A stretch of DNA of 64,000 nt from Phycisphaerales bacterium (GCA_009691805.1 SIAK01000001.1:114384-178383), one strand, 5' to 3'; shown: positions 10,244-19,936, counted from the first letter of the stretch. Notes: generated by a model from the letters alone, not told the origin. Made by a program: numbers and translations.

Positions 10244-11469
10244 GTGCGCATGGAGCCATCGTTGGCGTGATCGCGCATGCACAGCAGGGCGTGTTTGACG
10301 CGGTGCTCGCGGCGTGGAGTCGAGGCGAATGCGTTGCAATGTTCTCACCGCAGGACGCGCAATCGAGTGCGCGTCGTGTCGAGTCGCAGACGCGCGCGCC
10401 GCTTCCATTGCTCGAGCCTGTGCGAGCGACGTGTCGCGTTACCGAATTTCCCGAAGCCGCTTCCTGTTTGTTCGCGACGAGTGGTTCGACTGGCGATGCA
10501 CCGAAACTCGCGCGAATCTCCGCTCGCGCGCTCCTTGCGAATGCCCGCAGCGCCAACGCGCGCATTCCCTTTGGCGCGACCGACAACTGGCTCGTTCCAC
10601 TTTCGCTCCATCATGTGGGCGGATTCGGCGCGTTTCTTCGCGCGCACATCGCAGGGGGGCGCGTCGCAGCCGCGCAAGACAAGCCGCTCGACATCGCTGA
10701 TGCGTTGTGCGCGGACGCATCGATCACGCATTGCTCACTCGTTCCGACACAGCTCTATCGTTTGCTCGCGCGCTTCGATTCGGACGAGCCCGCAGCACAA
10801 CGCGAGCTGTTGCGCGAGCGTTTGTGTTCGTTGAAGGCGCTCTTGATGGGAGGCGCTCCCAGCGCAAACGCGTTGCGCAGTCGCGCGATGCAACTCGGTG
10901 TCCCTCTGCATGTGACCTATGGAATGACGGAATGCGCTTCTCAAGCAGCGACGGCGCGCGCGGAGTTGCATCGCGCGGCGACAGATGCGGGCGCGGCCAT
11001 TGATGGCACCCAGATCACCATTGCTTCGACTGGCGAAATCATCCTGCAAGGCGCGACATTGTTCGATGGCTATCTCGGAGAACCGCCCGTCGAAGGAAGT
11101 GCCTTCGCCACAGGCGATCGAGGAGGCATCGACAGTGAAGGTCGCTTGCATGTCGAAGGTCGCATCCATCTCGCGTTCAAATCAGGCGGCGAGTTCGTGC
11201 AGCCTGAGCATGTCGAGCGTGCGATTCTCGAACTCGAGGGTGTTTCGAATGCAGTGGTGGTTCCTATAGAGGACGCAGAGTGGGGAAACATTTGCGTCGC
11301 GTTTGTGGAGGGGACACGCACAATCACGCGCGATGCATTGCGCGGTTCTCTCGCACCACACGAACTTCCGCGCCAGTTTCTCGCGTGGCCAGACGCGAGT
11401 TTGAGTGGCGGGATCAAGCCTTCGCGGGAGAAGATGCGAATGCTCGCCGCAGCGCGTCAGGGACGGTGA
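10240..11469 (+). CDS. menE: o-succinylbenzoate-CoA ligase (AMP-forming)
   Basis: 'FATSGSTGDAPKLARIS', 'VTYGMTECASQAAT', 'FDGYLGEPPVEGSAFATGDRGGIDSEGRLHVEGR'; GTG start overlaps the menC stop. Confidence 0.93.
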   Translation: MSAHGAIVGVIAHAQQGVFDAVLAAWSRGECVAMFSPQDAQSSARRVESQTRAPLPLLEPVRATCRVTEFPEAASCLFATSGSTGDAPKLARISARALLANARSANARIPFGATDNWLVPLSLHHVGGFGAFLRAHIAGGRVAAAQDKPLDIADALCADASITHCSLVPTQLYRLLARFDSDEPAAQRELLRERLCSLKALLMGGAPSANALRSRAMQLGVPLHVTYGMTECASQAATARAELHRAATDAGAAIDGTQITIASTGEIILQGATLFDGYLGEPPVEGSAFATGDRGGIDSEGRLHVEGRIHLAFKSGGEFVQPEHVERAILELEGVSNAVVVPIEDAEWGNICVAFVEGTRTITRDALRGSLAPHELPRQFLAWPDASLSGGIKPSREKMRMLAAARQGR

Positions 11470-11839
11470 TGGGTCGGCCCCCGGCGCGATCGATCGTGAC
11501 ATGCACTTGACGAACGGTGAAGCGCGGCACGCCGTTGACGCGCGCGGTGAACTCAAGCGTGATACTCGTGTCGCCGATTTTTTCACAGCGCAGTTCGATG
11601 TCGATGCGCTCGCCGATTCGGACCTGAGCGTGAAAATCGCATTGCGCTTGCACGATCGGCATCGGCGCAACCTCGTTGTGCAGCATGCGTTCGAGTCCGA
11701 GACTCTGATGCGCTAAGAAACCCGCTAAACACGCATGCGCAAGTTCGAAAGCACGGCCGACGAAGATTGTGCCACTGCCATCGATGAGATGAAGATCAGC
11801 GAGGGCGGCGTGTTGATGAAGTGGTGGGCGGGGGATCAT
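11414..11839 (-). CDS. 4HBT-type acyl-CoA thioesterase, candidate DHNA-CoA hydrolase
   Basis: 'VGRAFELAHACLAGFL...QAQCDFHAQVRIGERIDIELRCEKIGDTSITLEFTARVNGVPRFTVRQVHVTID' hotdog-fold pattern; convergent with and overlapping menE. Confidence 0.72.
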   Translation of the reverse strand: MIPRPPLHQHAALADLHLIDGSGTIFVGRAFELAHACLAGFLAHQSLGLERMLHNEVAPMPIVQAQCDFHAQVRIGERIDIELRCEKIGDTSITLEFTARVNGVPRFTVRQVHVTIDRAGGRPITVPDALRRAFASSPAKA

Positions 11840-11957
11840 GGTTGTGCAATCCTTAAATTCTTCCACGCAGCGCATCCCAAGAGCGAACCCGCAGAGCATA
11901 ATGCAGCACGCCCTTCATGCCGAGCGGTCGCTCGGCGCACTTCCAAGGAATCTCCCC

Positions 11958-12755
11958 ATGCGTGCTTGCCCTCTCTGCTCAACTCTCTGCACGATCGTGC
12001 CGCTTACGCTTGTTGGCATTGGTCTTTTCGCCTTCGCGCCGTTTGATCAGCAAACGAAAACTGCGCCGGTGCAGACCGCAACGAAAGAATGGACTGTGCA
12101 CGATCGCACCCGTCCGCAACCAGCACCTGTCACTGTCGCTGCGTGCTGCGCAGCGCCGAGTGATGCGAAGGTGCTCTTCGGTGGCGCAGACACTTCTGCA
12201 CTGCAGTCCGGCGAGGGCGCGTGCAAGTGGACGGTCGCGAATGGCGAACTCTGTATCGCGAGTGGAACAGGCAGCATTCAGACGAAGGATTCTTTCGGCT
12301 CATGCCAGCTTCACATCGAGTGGATGGTGCCTGAGACTTGCGATTGCAAAGATCAGCACGGTTGCAACAGCGGGATCTTCTTCATGGGTCGGTACGAGTT
12401 GCAAATCCTCGGATCGAATCCCAACAAGACCTACGTCGACGGGATGGCGGGCGCGATGTATGGTCAGTACCCACCACTCGTGAATGCATGCAAGCCGAAT
12501 GGTCAGTGGAACATGTATGACGTTGTCTTCAACGCACCGAAGTTCAATTCGGGCGGCGCACTTGAGCGCGCGGGCTCGATGACGGTCTTCTTCAATGGCG
12601 TGCTCGTGCAGAACAACAGTCAAATCAAGGGCGCGACCGCGCACGCGGCAAAGGCTGCATACAGCGCGCACGAAACACAACTTCCTATTTCGATTCAGGA
12701 TCACGGTGATCCGCTGCACTTCCGCAACATCTGGATTCGACCACTCGCTGATTGA
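11958..12755 (+). CDS. DUF1080 (3-keto-disaccharide hydrolase / LamG-like) secreted protein
   Basis: 'SFGSCQLHIEWMVPETCDCKDQHGCNSGIFFMGRYELQILGS...' and 'PISIQDHGDPLHFRNIWIRPL' typical of DUF1080. Confidence 0.85.
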   Translation: MRACPLCSTLCTIVPLTLVGIGLFAFAPFDQQTKTAPVQTATKEWTVHDRTRPQPAPVTVAACCAAPSDAKVLFGGADTSALQSGEGACKWTVANGELCIASGTGSIQTKDSFGSCQLHIEWMVPETCDCKDQHGCNSGIFFMGRYELQILGSNPNKTYVDGMAGAMYGQYPPLVNACKPNGQWNMYDVVFNAPKFNSGGALERAGSMTVFFNGVLVQNNSQIKGATAHAAKAAYSAHETQLPISIQDHGDPLHFRNIWIRPLAD

Positions 12756-12772
12756 GTGGACAATAGTTTGGG

Positions 12773-13039
12773 GTGACGATGGGATTCATCTTTCGACGGT
12801 CTGCAAATGTTGGTCCGTTTCGGCTGAATCTTTCGAAGTCTGGACTTGGCTGGTCTGTCGGCGGTCGCGGATTTCGAACAGGTCGTTCCGCAACAGGTCG
12901 TAAGTATTCGACCTTTGGCATTCCTGGCACGGGTATTGGATACCGCAGCGGAAAGGGATGTCTGCTTTTTCTCGCGCCCACTGCATTGATCGCCGTCGCG
13001 ACTGGATACGCAATTTTTTCGAGGTGGAACTATGCCTGA
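12773..13039 (+). CDS. DUF4236 domain protein
   Basis: 'MGFIFRRSANVGPFRLNLSKSGLGWSVGGRGFRTGRSATGRKYSTFGIPGTGIGYR' matches the DUF4236 consensus. Confidence 0.8.
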   Translation: MTMGFIFRRSANVGPFRLNLSKSGLGWSVGGRGFRTGRSATGRKYSTFGIPGTGIGYRSGKGCLLFLAPTALIAVATGYAIFSRWNYA

Positions 13040-13334
13040 CGCTTCTGTTGATATTCGCTGGACTCGCACGCTCCGCACACAATCTTCTGAACGCATGCTC
13101 GGATCGATCGGTGGTCGTGACGCGATCGCTGTCGATATCCACCACCTCGCGAACGGGCAGGTCGTGGGCACGGTCATCGTGCTCAACGATGCGCCGATTG
13201 ATGATGTTGCGTTGCCCGAGATCTTGCGCCGTTTCGACGAGGATTTTCTTCCTGGCGTGGAGATTGAAAATGGCGGCGTCCTCTTCAGCGTCGTGCGCGG
13301 GCAGTTTCTTGCGAACTTTGAGTCAGGCGTGTAA
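13032..13334 (+). CDS. Hypothetical small protein
   Basis: ORF of 100 aa overlapping the end of the DUF4236 gene by 8 bp on the same strand; no recognisable motif. Confidence 0.5.
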   Translation: MPDASVDIRWTRTLRTQSSERMLGSIGGRDAIAVDIHHLANGQVVGTVIVLNDAPIDDVALPEILRRFDEDFLPGVEIENGGVLFSVVRGQFLANFESGV

Positions 13335-13521
13335 CGCGTGGCGAGGTTCTCGGTGTCCACTTCCTTGGTAGGGTTTGGAATCTCGCCTACTTCAGGTGGA
13401 ATCTGCTCAGAACGGGGGTAGGATCACCGCGTTCGCGAAACGATTTCCGCGCCGCCTGGTTCGGGAGTTTTCGCTCGATCCACGCGTGCTCCACGCTTCG
13501 GTTCCTCGTCACGTCACTCTC

Positions 13522-15597
13522 ATGCGCATGATTGCATCACCCACTCGCGCCCTTCGCGCCGTCCTGTTGAGTGCCTCCGCGATCTTCGCATTCGCGCAGT
13601 GCAATCTCGCCGCGCACGCAAGCGTTTCGAGTCACGCGGGCATCGGCGCGATTCCCTATGTCGGACCTCCTGCGGGGACAGCGTTTCGTGTGTGGGCTCC
13701 GAATGCAAGCGCTGTTCGGGTTACGGGATCCTTCAATGCATGGAGTGCGACCGCGCATCCGCTGACCGCTGAAGGTGATGGCTACTGGTCGACCGATGTG
13801 AACTATGTCTACGCGGGCGCGCAGTACAAATTCGTCATCACCACCGCGAGTAGCACGGTGTGGAAGAACGACGCGCGCGCGCGACAGGTGACGAACTCTG
13901 TGGGCAACTCCGTTGTCTATCTTCCGACTGCGTACAACTGGCAGTCGAACAATTTCCAGATGCCCAACTGGAATGAACTCGTCATCTACGAATTGCATCT
14001 TGGAACATTCGGCCCAACTCCCGATGGCGTGCTTCCTGCGAATCTCGATGAAGCGAAAGCAAAGCTGGATGATCTTAAGGAACTCGGTGTTAACGCTGTC
14101 GAGTTGATGCCGTTCTGCGAGTTTCCGCAGAGCATTTCTTGGGGCTACAACGCCTCGCACCCATTCGCGGTTGAGTCTGCGTACGGCACGCCAGCAGACT
14201 TGAAAGAGTTTGTCGACGCGGCGCATGCGCGCGGCATTGCGGTGCTTACCGATCTTGTGTTCAGCCACTTCGGTCCGACGGATCTTGATCTTTGGCAGTA
14301 CGACGCGTGGAGCACGAAGGGGCAAGGCGGCATCTACTTCTTCCAAGATGGACGCGCCGTGACCCCTTGGGGAAACACGCGACCTGATTACGGTCGCAAC
14401 GAAGTACGCTCGTTCATCCGCGACAACGTGATGTACTGGCTTGACGAGTTCCGCTTCGATGGACAGCGGCTTGATGGCACGAAGTACATCCGCAAGGTGG
14501 ATCAGTTTGGCCCTGATATTCCCGAGGGTTGGTCGCTCTTGCAGTGGGTGAATGATTCGGTGAATGCCACATCTCCGGGCAAGATTTCCATCTGTGAAGA
14601 CCTCGACAACAATGCGTGGTTAACGAAGTCCACAGGCGCGGGCGGCGCGGGATTCGACGCGCAATGGGACGCGCAGTTCTACTGGCCCATTCGCACCAAC
14701 ATCATCACCGCGAATGATGCCGACCGTGACATGAATGCGGTGAAGAACGCGATTCTCGCGCAATACAACGGCGATGCGTTTCAGCGCGTGATCTACACCG
14801 AGAGTCACGACGAAGTCGCGAACGGCCAGTCGCGCGTGCCCGAATCCATCTGGCCCGGCAACGCGTCGAGTTGGTATTCGAAGAAACGTTCCACACTCGG
14901 CGCGGCAGTCGTGATGACTTCGCCTGGAATTCCGATGCTCTTCATGGGTCAGGAATTCCTAGAAGACGGATGGTTCTCCGACACGGACGCGCTCGATTGG
15001 AATAAGCGTACGACCTTCGCGGGGATTCGATCGCTGTATCGATCGTTGATTGGTCTGCGCAAGAATGCGGGCGGCTTGACGCGCGGCCTCACTGGACAAA
15101 GCACGAACGTCTATCACGTGAACAACACGAATAAGATGATTGCGTATCACCGCTGGATGAACGGCGGCGTTGGCGATGACACCATCGTGGTCACGAACTG
15201 GTCGGGCACGCCTCGCTCCGGATATCGCATTGGATTTCCGCGCGATGGTCGTTGGAAGGTTCGCTTCAACAGCGATTGGAATGGATACGACAATGCATTC
15301 GCGAACACAACGACACTCGATCTCGATGCGAGTTACGCATCGCCGTGGGATGGACTCGCGGCCAGCGGCACTTTCAACATTGGCGCGTACACCTGCGTGA
15401 TCTTCTCTCAGGGCGATCCGCCCCCGGTTGGAAATCCTGCCGATGTCGATGGCAACGGCACGGTCGATGCAGCGGACTTGGCCGCACTCCTCAACGCGTG
15501 GGGAACGGCGAACGCGGCTGCTGATGTGAATGACAGCGGCAGCGTTGATGCGACGGATCTTGCACTTGTCCTCGGCGCATGGGGTTGGCAGGGCTGA
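13522..15597 (+). CDS. Secreted GH13 alpha-amylase/branching-enzyme-like protein with N-terminal CBM48 and C-terminal dockerin-like repeat
   Basis: Signal peptide; 'FRVWAPNASAVRVTGSFNAW' (CBM48); 'RFDGQRLDGTKYI', 'IYTESHDEVANGQ' (GH13); C-terminal 'DVDGNGTVDAADLAALLNAWG...DVNDSGSVDATDLALVLGAWG'. Confidence 0.88.
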   Translation: MRMIASPTRALRAVLLSASAIFAFAQCNLAAHASVSSHAGIGAIPYVGPPAGTAFRVWAPNASAVRVTGSFNAWSATAHPLTAEGDGYWSTDVNYVYAGAQYKFVITTASSTVWKNDARARQVTNSVGNSVVYLPTAYNWQSNNFQMPNWNELVIYELHLGTFGPTPDGVLPANLDEAKAKLDDLKELGVNAVELMPFCEFPQSISWGYNASHPFAVESAYGTPADLKEFVDAAHARGIAVLTDLVFSHFGPTDLDLWQYDAWSTKGQGGIYFFQDGRAVTPWGNTRPDYGRNEVRSFIRDNVMYWLDEFRFDGQRLDGTKYIRKVDQFGPDIPEGWSLLQWVNDSVNATSPGKISICEDLDNNAWLTKSTGAGGAGFDAQWDAQFYWPIRTNIITANDADRDMNAVKNAILAQYNGDAFQRVIYTESHDEVANGQSRVPESIWPGNASSWYSKKRSTLGAAVVMTSPGIPMLFMGQEFLEDGWFSDTDALDWNKRTTFAGIRSLYRSLIGLRKNAGGLTRGLTGQSTNVYHVNNTNKMIAYHRWMNGGVGDDTIVVTNWSGTPRSGYRIGFPRDGRWKVRFNSDWNGYDNAFANTTTLDLDASYASPWDGLAASGTFNIGAYTCVIFSQGDPPPVGNPADVDGNGTVDAADLAALLNAWGTANAAADVNDSGSVDATDLALVLGAWGWQG

Positions 15598-15799
15598 TCC
15601 TCACATCGTTGTCGAGTGCCAAGATTCTCGGGCGTGTCCGCAACCTTCTCGTAGATCGCAAAACGCCACCTTTTTGTTCGCATGCAGCGGAATCAGAAGT
15701 ATGTTTGACGCGATCCCGCTCCGTTGCGAAAGTGGTCTGATTTGTGAAGTTCTGCACCCCCTCGGGAAACTCCATCCCGCCAAACTGAGGTCTTGAAAG

Positions 15800-16825
15800 A
15801 TGCGCTCGTTGCTGTTCATTGCTCTTCCCCTTCTCGCAAGTTCGGCCTTCGGACAAATCGCAGTCGATGGATCCGCAGACAAAGGCTACGGCGCCGCGCT
15901 TGCAGTGCAAAACACGCAGACGCAGTTTGGCGATTCGAATCTCGGTTTGATTGGTTTTGCGAACGGATCCGAGATCGACGGATGCTTCGCGAAGATTGAT
16001 GGTGGCAAGCTCTATCTCATGTTCACGGGCAATCTCGAAACGAACTGGAACAAGCTTGATATTTTTATTGATGCAACTCCAGGTGGTCAGAACCGCGTGC
16101 TCGGCAACAACGCAAGTGTTGACTTCAACGCACTCAACCGCATGGGCGACGACCTCACGGGGAACGGGCTTACATTTGACGCTGCGTTTGCCGCAGATTT
16201 CTGGGTTTCGTTCACAGGTGGCGATGTCGGCGCGGGTGTCTACAACTGCTACATGAACTTCGCGACGATGCCAACGAAGGGCGCGGGCGCGGGCAGTTAC
16301 GCGGGACCAGGTGGCGCGGGCGCAAAGGGTGCCATCGTGACGAAGGCTGGCTTCAGCGCAGCGATCAACAACTCGAACATTCTTGGTGTCATCGGTGGCA
16401 CGGATGTTGGCGATGGCGCGGGCGTTTCGACGGGCGTGGAGATCGCAATTCCACTCGCGCAGATTCCTGGATACATCGATGGCGACATCAAGATTTGCGC
16501 GTTCGTCAACGGTGGTGGGCACAACTACCTCTCGAATCAAGTCATGGGCGGACTCGGTGGCGGCGCCAATCTTGGCGAACCACGCGCGGTCAACTTCGAC
16601 TTCATTCCTGGCAATCAGTTCGTGACGGTCGCCAATGGTGGCGGCGGCGGCAATCCATGCCCGGCGGATCTCAACGGAGACACATTCGTGGATGCGGCGG
16701 ATCTTGCCTCGCTCTTGAACGCGTGGGATTCGAATGGCGCAGCGGGTGGCGATCTCAACGGCGATGGCATCGTCGATGCTGCTGATCTCGCGATGCTCCT
16801 CAACGCATGGGGCGCTTGCGTCTAA
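15800..16825 (+). CDS. Secreted protein with C-terminal dockerin-like repeat
   Basis: Signal peptide 'MRSLLFIALPLLASSAFG'; tail 'CPADLNGDTFVDAADLASLLNAW...DLNGDGIVDAADLAMLLNAWGACV'. Confidence 0.8.
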   Translation: MRSLLFIALPLLASSAFGQIAVDGSADKGYGAALAVQNTQTQFGDSNLGLIGFANGSEIDGCFAKIDGGKLYLMFTGNLETNWNKLDIFIDATPGGQNRVLGNNASVDFNALNRMGDDLTGNGLTFDAAFAADFWVSFTGGDVGAGVYNCYMNFATMPTKGAGAGSYAGPGGAGAKGAIVTKAGFSAAINNSNILGVIGGTDVGDGAGVSTGVEIAIPLAQIPGYIDGDIKICAFVNGGGHNYLSNQVMGGLGGGANLGEPRAVNFDFIPGNQFVTVANGGGGGNPCPADLNGDTFVDAADLASLLNAWDSNGAAGGDLNGDGIVDAADLAMLLNAWGACV

Positions 16826-16865
16826 GACCGAGCTGCGACAGCGACTCTCGAACTTGAAATTTCAG

Positions 16866-16906
16866 CCGTGGCTGCCCAAAAACAATGGGCAGCCACGGTC
16901 TTTTTT
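16866..16906 (+). terminator. Rho-independent terminator (perfect 13-bp stem)
   Basis: ccgtggctgccca-aaaacaa-tgggcagccacgg followed by tcttttttg, about 40 bp after the stop of the 15800..16825 gene. Confidence 0.9.
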
Positions 16907-17122
16907 GTCCCGTGGTGGTCGAGTGTTTGGCAACGCAGTGACGTTTGCGTGGTAAGCGCTAATCGCCGTAATCCTAAGAATGGACTTCGGTGAACTCTGT
17001 GACCTCGAGAGAGGTACATTTCCTTGCTGACTCACGTGAGCACTTGTCTGTGTGTTGGCCTCATGCGTCCTGCTTGACTTCGGTCAGGGGCGCGTTCATT
17101 CTCGAAGCAGGAGCCATTTTCT

Positions 17123-19858
17123 ATGCAGCGTTCCATCCTCTTCAGTCTGGCAATCGTTCCCACTCTTCTGTCGTCCTTTGTGTCGAGCGTCGCGCTCGCG
17201 CAGGATCTTCCAAAGTGGGAGGACGTCTCGAAGGATTATGAAAAGATCGTGACCACGCCCGATGGTCAATCGCTCTTCGCGCTGTACGCGAAGAAGAAAG
17301 ATGATCAAGCGCTCGCTGAACTTCCGCGCGGCTGGGAGAAGATGAAGTTTCTTCTCGCGGCGACTCCATCCGGAGGTGTTTTGTTCAGCGGACTACACGG
17401 TCCCACGCGCTACGCGTTCTGGCGACAGTTTGGAAATCGTCTCGCGCTTGTCGAGCCACAACTCGAAGTGCGTTCGACAGGTGAGCAGACCTCGAAGGAT
17501 TCTGTGCGTCGCATCTTCACCGACACGGTGATTCTCGAAGTGCCGATTGCATGCATGGGGCCTAACGGTCAACCTGTGATCGATCTCGATGCGATGCTGG
17601 TGGGGCAATCACAGCAGCTCGCAGGCATCAGTCTCAACGTGCGTCTCGCGAAGTTGTCGAAGCTGAAGAGCTTCCCGCAGAATCTTGAAATCGCGATTGA
17701 AGCGCCTGATCAAGGCGGCACCTTTAAGTCCCTGCACTATTCGATCTCGCAACTGCCGGACAATCCAGACTACAAGCCGCGACTCGCAGACGATCGCATC
17801 GGCTTCTTCACGACAGACTTCAAGGATCTCGGTCTCTACGGCACTGAGACCAACATGCAGCGGTACATCCATCGTTGGAACGTCGAGAAGCGTGAAGCGA
17901 AGTTGTCGCTTTCGCCACCAAAGGAACCGATTGTGTTCTACATCGAGCACACCATTCCCGTGCGCTACCGACGGTACGTGCGCGATGGTATTTTGCAGTG
18001 GAATGCGGCGTTTGAGCAGATCGGCATCGACAACGCGATCGAGGTTTATCAACAGGATGAGTTGACGGGTGCGCACATGGATAAGGATCCAGAGGATGTG
18101 CGGTACAACTTTATTCGTTGGCTCAACAACGACGTGTCGACGGCCATCGGGCCAAGCCGCGTGAACCCAAACACCGGACAGATTCTTGACGCGGACGTCG
18201 TACTCACCGATGGTTGGATTCGTGCCTTCTACAACTGGTACGAAGAGAAGCCGATGGACACCGCGCAGAGTCTTTCCGCAGACACACTCACATGGCTTGA
18301 AAAACACGCCGAATGGGATCCACGCATTCAGTTGCTTGCACCAAGTGCGCGCCAAACTGCTCTTGAAGATCGCATGACCCGCGTTGCCGCGGGCGACCTC
18401 GATCCTGCGGACAGCCGCAAGGATCCGGCGCTCGCTGCAAGTCCAGAGCTGCGCGAAGTGCATCGTTGGTTCAGTTCACAACCAGCAAAGTGCACGAGTC
18501 CGTTGTGCTTCGCTGCGCACGGCATGGCGATGGACATGGCGGTCGCAAACATGGCGCTTGAAAGCTTTGGCGCGATTGGATTGAACGCAGACCCTGCGAC
18601 ACCCGAAGTGGAAATGCTTGACGGTGTGCCGGAAGCATTCGTTGGCCCGCAGGTTGCGCATCTTGTCGCGCACGAAGTTGGTCACACGCTTGGCCTTCGT
18701 CACAACTTCAAGGGTTCGAGTATCTACACCCTTGATCAGATCAATAGCGCTGATTTCAAGGGCAAGAAGCCCATCGCAGCCAGCGTCATGGATTACATGG
18801 CGACCAACTTCAATGTCGACAAGGACAATGTTCAAGGCGACTACACGATGATTGGCATCGGCCCCTACGACATGTGGGCGATGGAGTACGGTTACACCGA
18901 CAAGGATCCGACGAAGGTCGCCGCGAAAGTGGGCGAGCCTGGGCACGTGTATCTCACCGATGAAGATACGCTCGGACCAGATCCACTCGCGCGCCGTTAC
19001 GACTTCTCGGCGGATCCACTTGAGTACGCCAATGCGCAGATGGCGCTCATCAAGATGCTGCGTGAGAACTTGATCACGAAGTACGTCAAGGATGGCGATA
19101 GCTGGGAGCGCGCTCGCAAGGGCTACTCGAAGACTCTCGCCAAGCAACGACAGATGATCGACATGATGTCGGCATGGGTTGGTGGCACGCACGTCAGTCG
19201 CGTGAAGAAGGGCGATGCGAATACGAGTGATCCACTCAAGCCTGTTCCCGCAGCGCAACAGCGCTCGGCGCTGCAGTTCATCATTGCGAATGCGTTCAAC
19301 GATGCTGCGTTCGGATTGACGCCTGAGATTGCGAACAAGATGTCGTTCGAGAAGTGGGGCGACATACAGAGTTTCACGACAAACTCCGCGTGGGCCATCA
19401 ACGACGCGATCGCGGCGTTGCAGAATGGCGCGCTCACCCTCGTGCTCAATCCTGCGACGCTTTCTCGCGTCTACGACAATGAGTTCCGTGCAAGCGGCGA
19501 TGACGATGCGGTCACGATGCCCGAAGTGATCGACACCGTTTGTCGCTCAATCTTCACGGAAATCGACGACGGTAGCTTGGGTTCTAGCAACGCGCGCAAG
19601 CCAGTCATCTCCACGTGGCGCCGCAATGCGCAGGCGGATCTCACCGATCGCTTGTGCAAGATCGCCACGGGGAATGCAGGCATGCCTCCCGTCGTTCGAC
19701 AGTTGGCATCCGCGCAATTGCGCCGTCTCAATACTGAGTTGCAGGCGATGTTGAAGAAGGCGAACTCAGGAAACTGTGACGCCTACACCTTGGCACATCT
19801 TGAGGATTTGCAAGCACGCTGCAGCCGCGCGCTCGACGCAATCATGGTCGCGAACTGA
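17123..19858 (+). CDS. Secreted zinc-dependent metalloprotease (DUF5117/DUF4953-like)
   Basis: 'VAHLVAHEVGHTLGLRHNFKGS' HExxHxxGxxH zinc site; 'ASVMDYMATNF' Met-turn-like; N-terminal signal peptide. Confidence 0.88.
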   Translation: MQRSILFSLAIVPTLLSSFVSSVALAQDLPKWEDVSKDYEKIVTTPDGQSLFALYAKKKDDQALAELPRGWEKMKFLLAATPSGGVLFSGLHGPTRYAFWRQFGNRLALVEPQLEVRSTGEQTSKDSVRRIFTDTVILEVPIACMGPNGQPVIDLDAMLVGQSQQLAGISLNVRLAKLSKLKSFPQNLEIAIEAPDQGGTFKSLHYSISQLPDNPDYKPRLADDRIGFFTTDFKDLGLYGTETNMQRYIHRWNVEKREAKLSLSPPKEPIVFYIEHTIPVRYRRYVRDGILQWNAAFEQIGIDNAIEVYQQDELTGAHMDKDPEDVRYNFIRWLNNDVSTAIGPSRVNPNTGQILDADVVLTDGWIRAFYNWYEEKPMDTAQSLSADTLTWLEKHAEWDPRIQLLAPSARQTALEDRMTRVAAGDLDPADSRKDPALAASPELREVHRWFSSQPAKCTSPLCFAAHGMAMDMAVANMALESFGAIGLNADPATPEVEMLDGVPEAFVGPQVAHLVAHEVGHTLGLRHNFKGSSIYTLDQINSADFKGKKPIAASVMDYMATNFNVDKDNVQGDYTMIGIGPYDMWAMEYGYTDKDPTKVAAKVGEPGHVYLTDEDTLGPDPLARRYDFSADPLEYANAQMALIKMLRENLITKYVKDGDSWERARKGYSKTLAKQRQMIDMMSAWVGGTHVSRVKKGDANTSDPLKPVPAAQQRSALQFIIANAFNDAAFGLTPEIANKMSFEKWGDIQSFTTNSAWAINDAIAALQNGALTLVLNPATLSRVYDNEFRASGDDDAVTMPEVIDTVCRSIFTEIDDGSLGSSNARKPVISTWRRNAQADLTDRLCKIATGNAGMPPVVRQLASAQLRRLNTELQAMLKKANSGNCDAYTLAHLEDLQARCSRALDAIMVAN

Positions 19859-19888
19859 TTCAGGCGAGCATTGCACTGATATTTTCCA

Positions 19889-19921
19889 CAGGCGCGGGTT
19901 CCAGCCCGCGCCTGTTTTCTT
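19889..19921 (+). terminator. Rho-independent terminator
   Basis: caggcgcggg-ttccag-cccgcgcctg followed by ttttcttt, after the metalloprotease stop. Confidence 0.85.
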
Positions 19922-19936
19922 TGTGCATGACTTCGT

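Noticed and set aside
15491-16540. 349-aa minus-strand ORF
   Set aside because: Antisense to the dockerin-type genes and spans a gene boundary; composition not protein-like.
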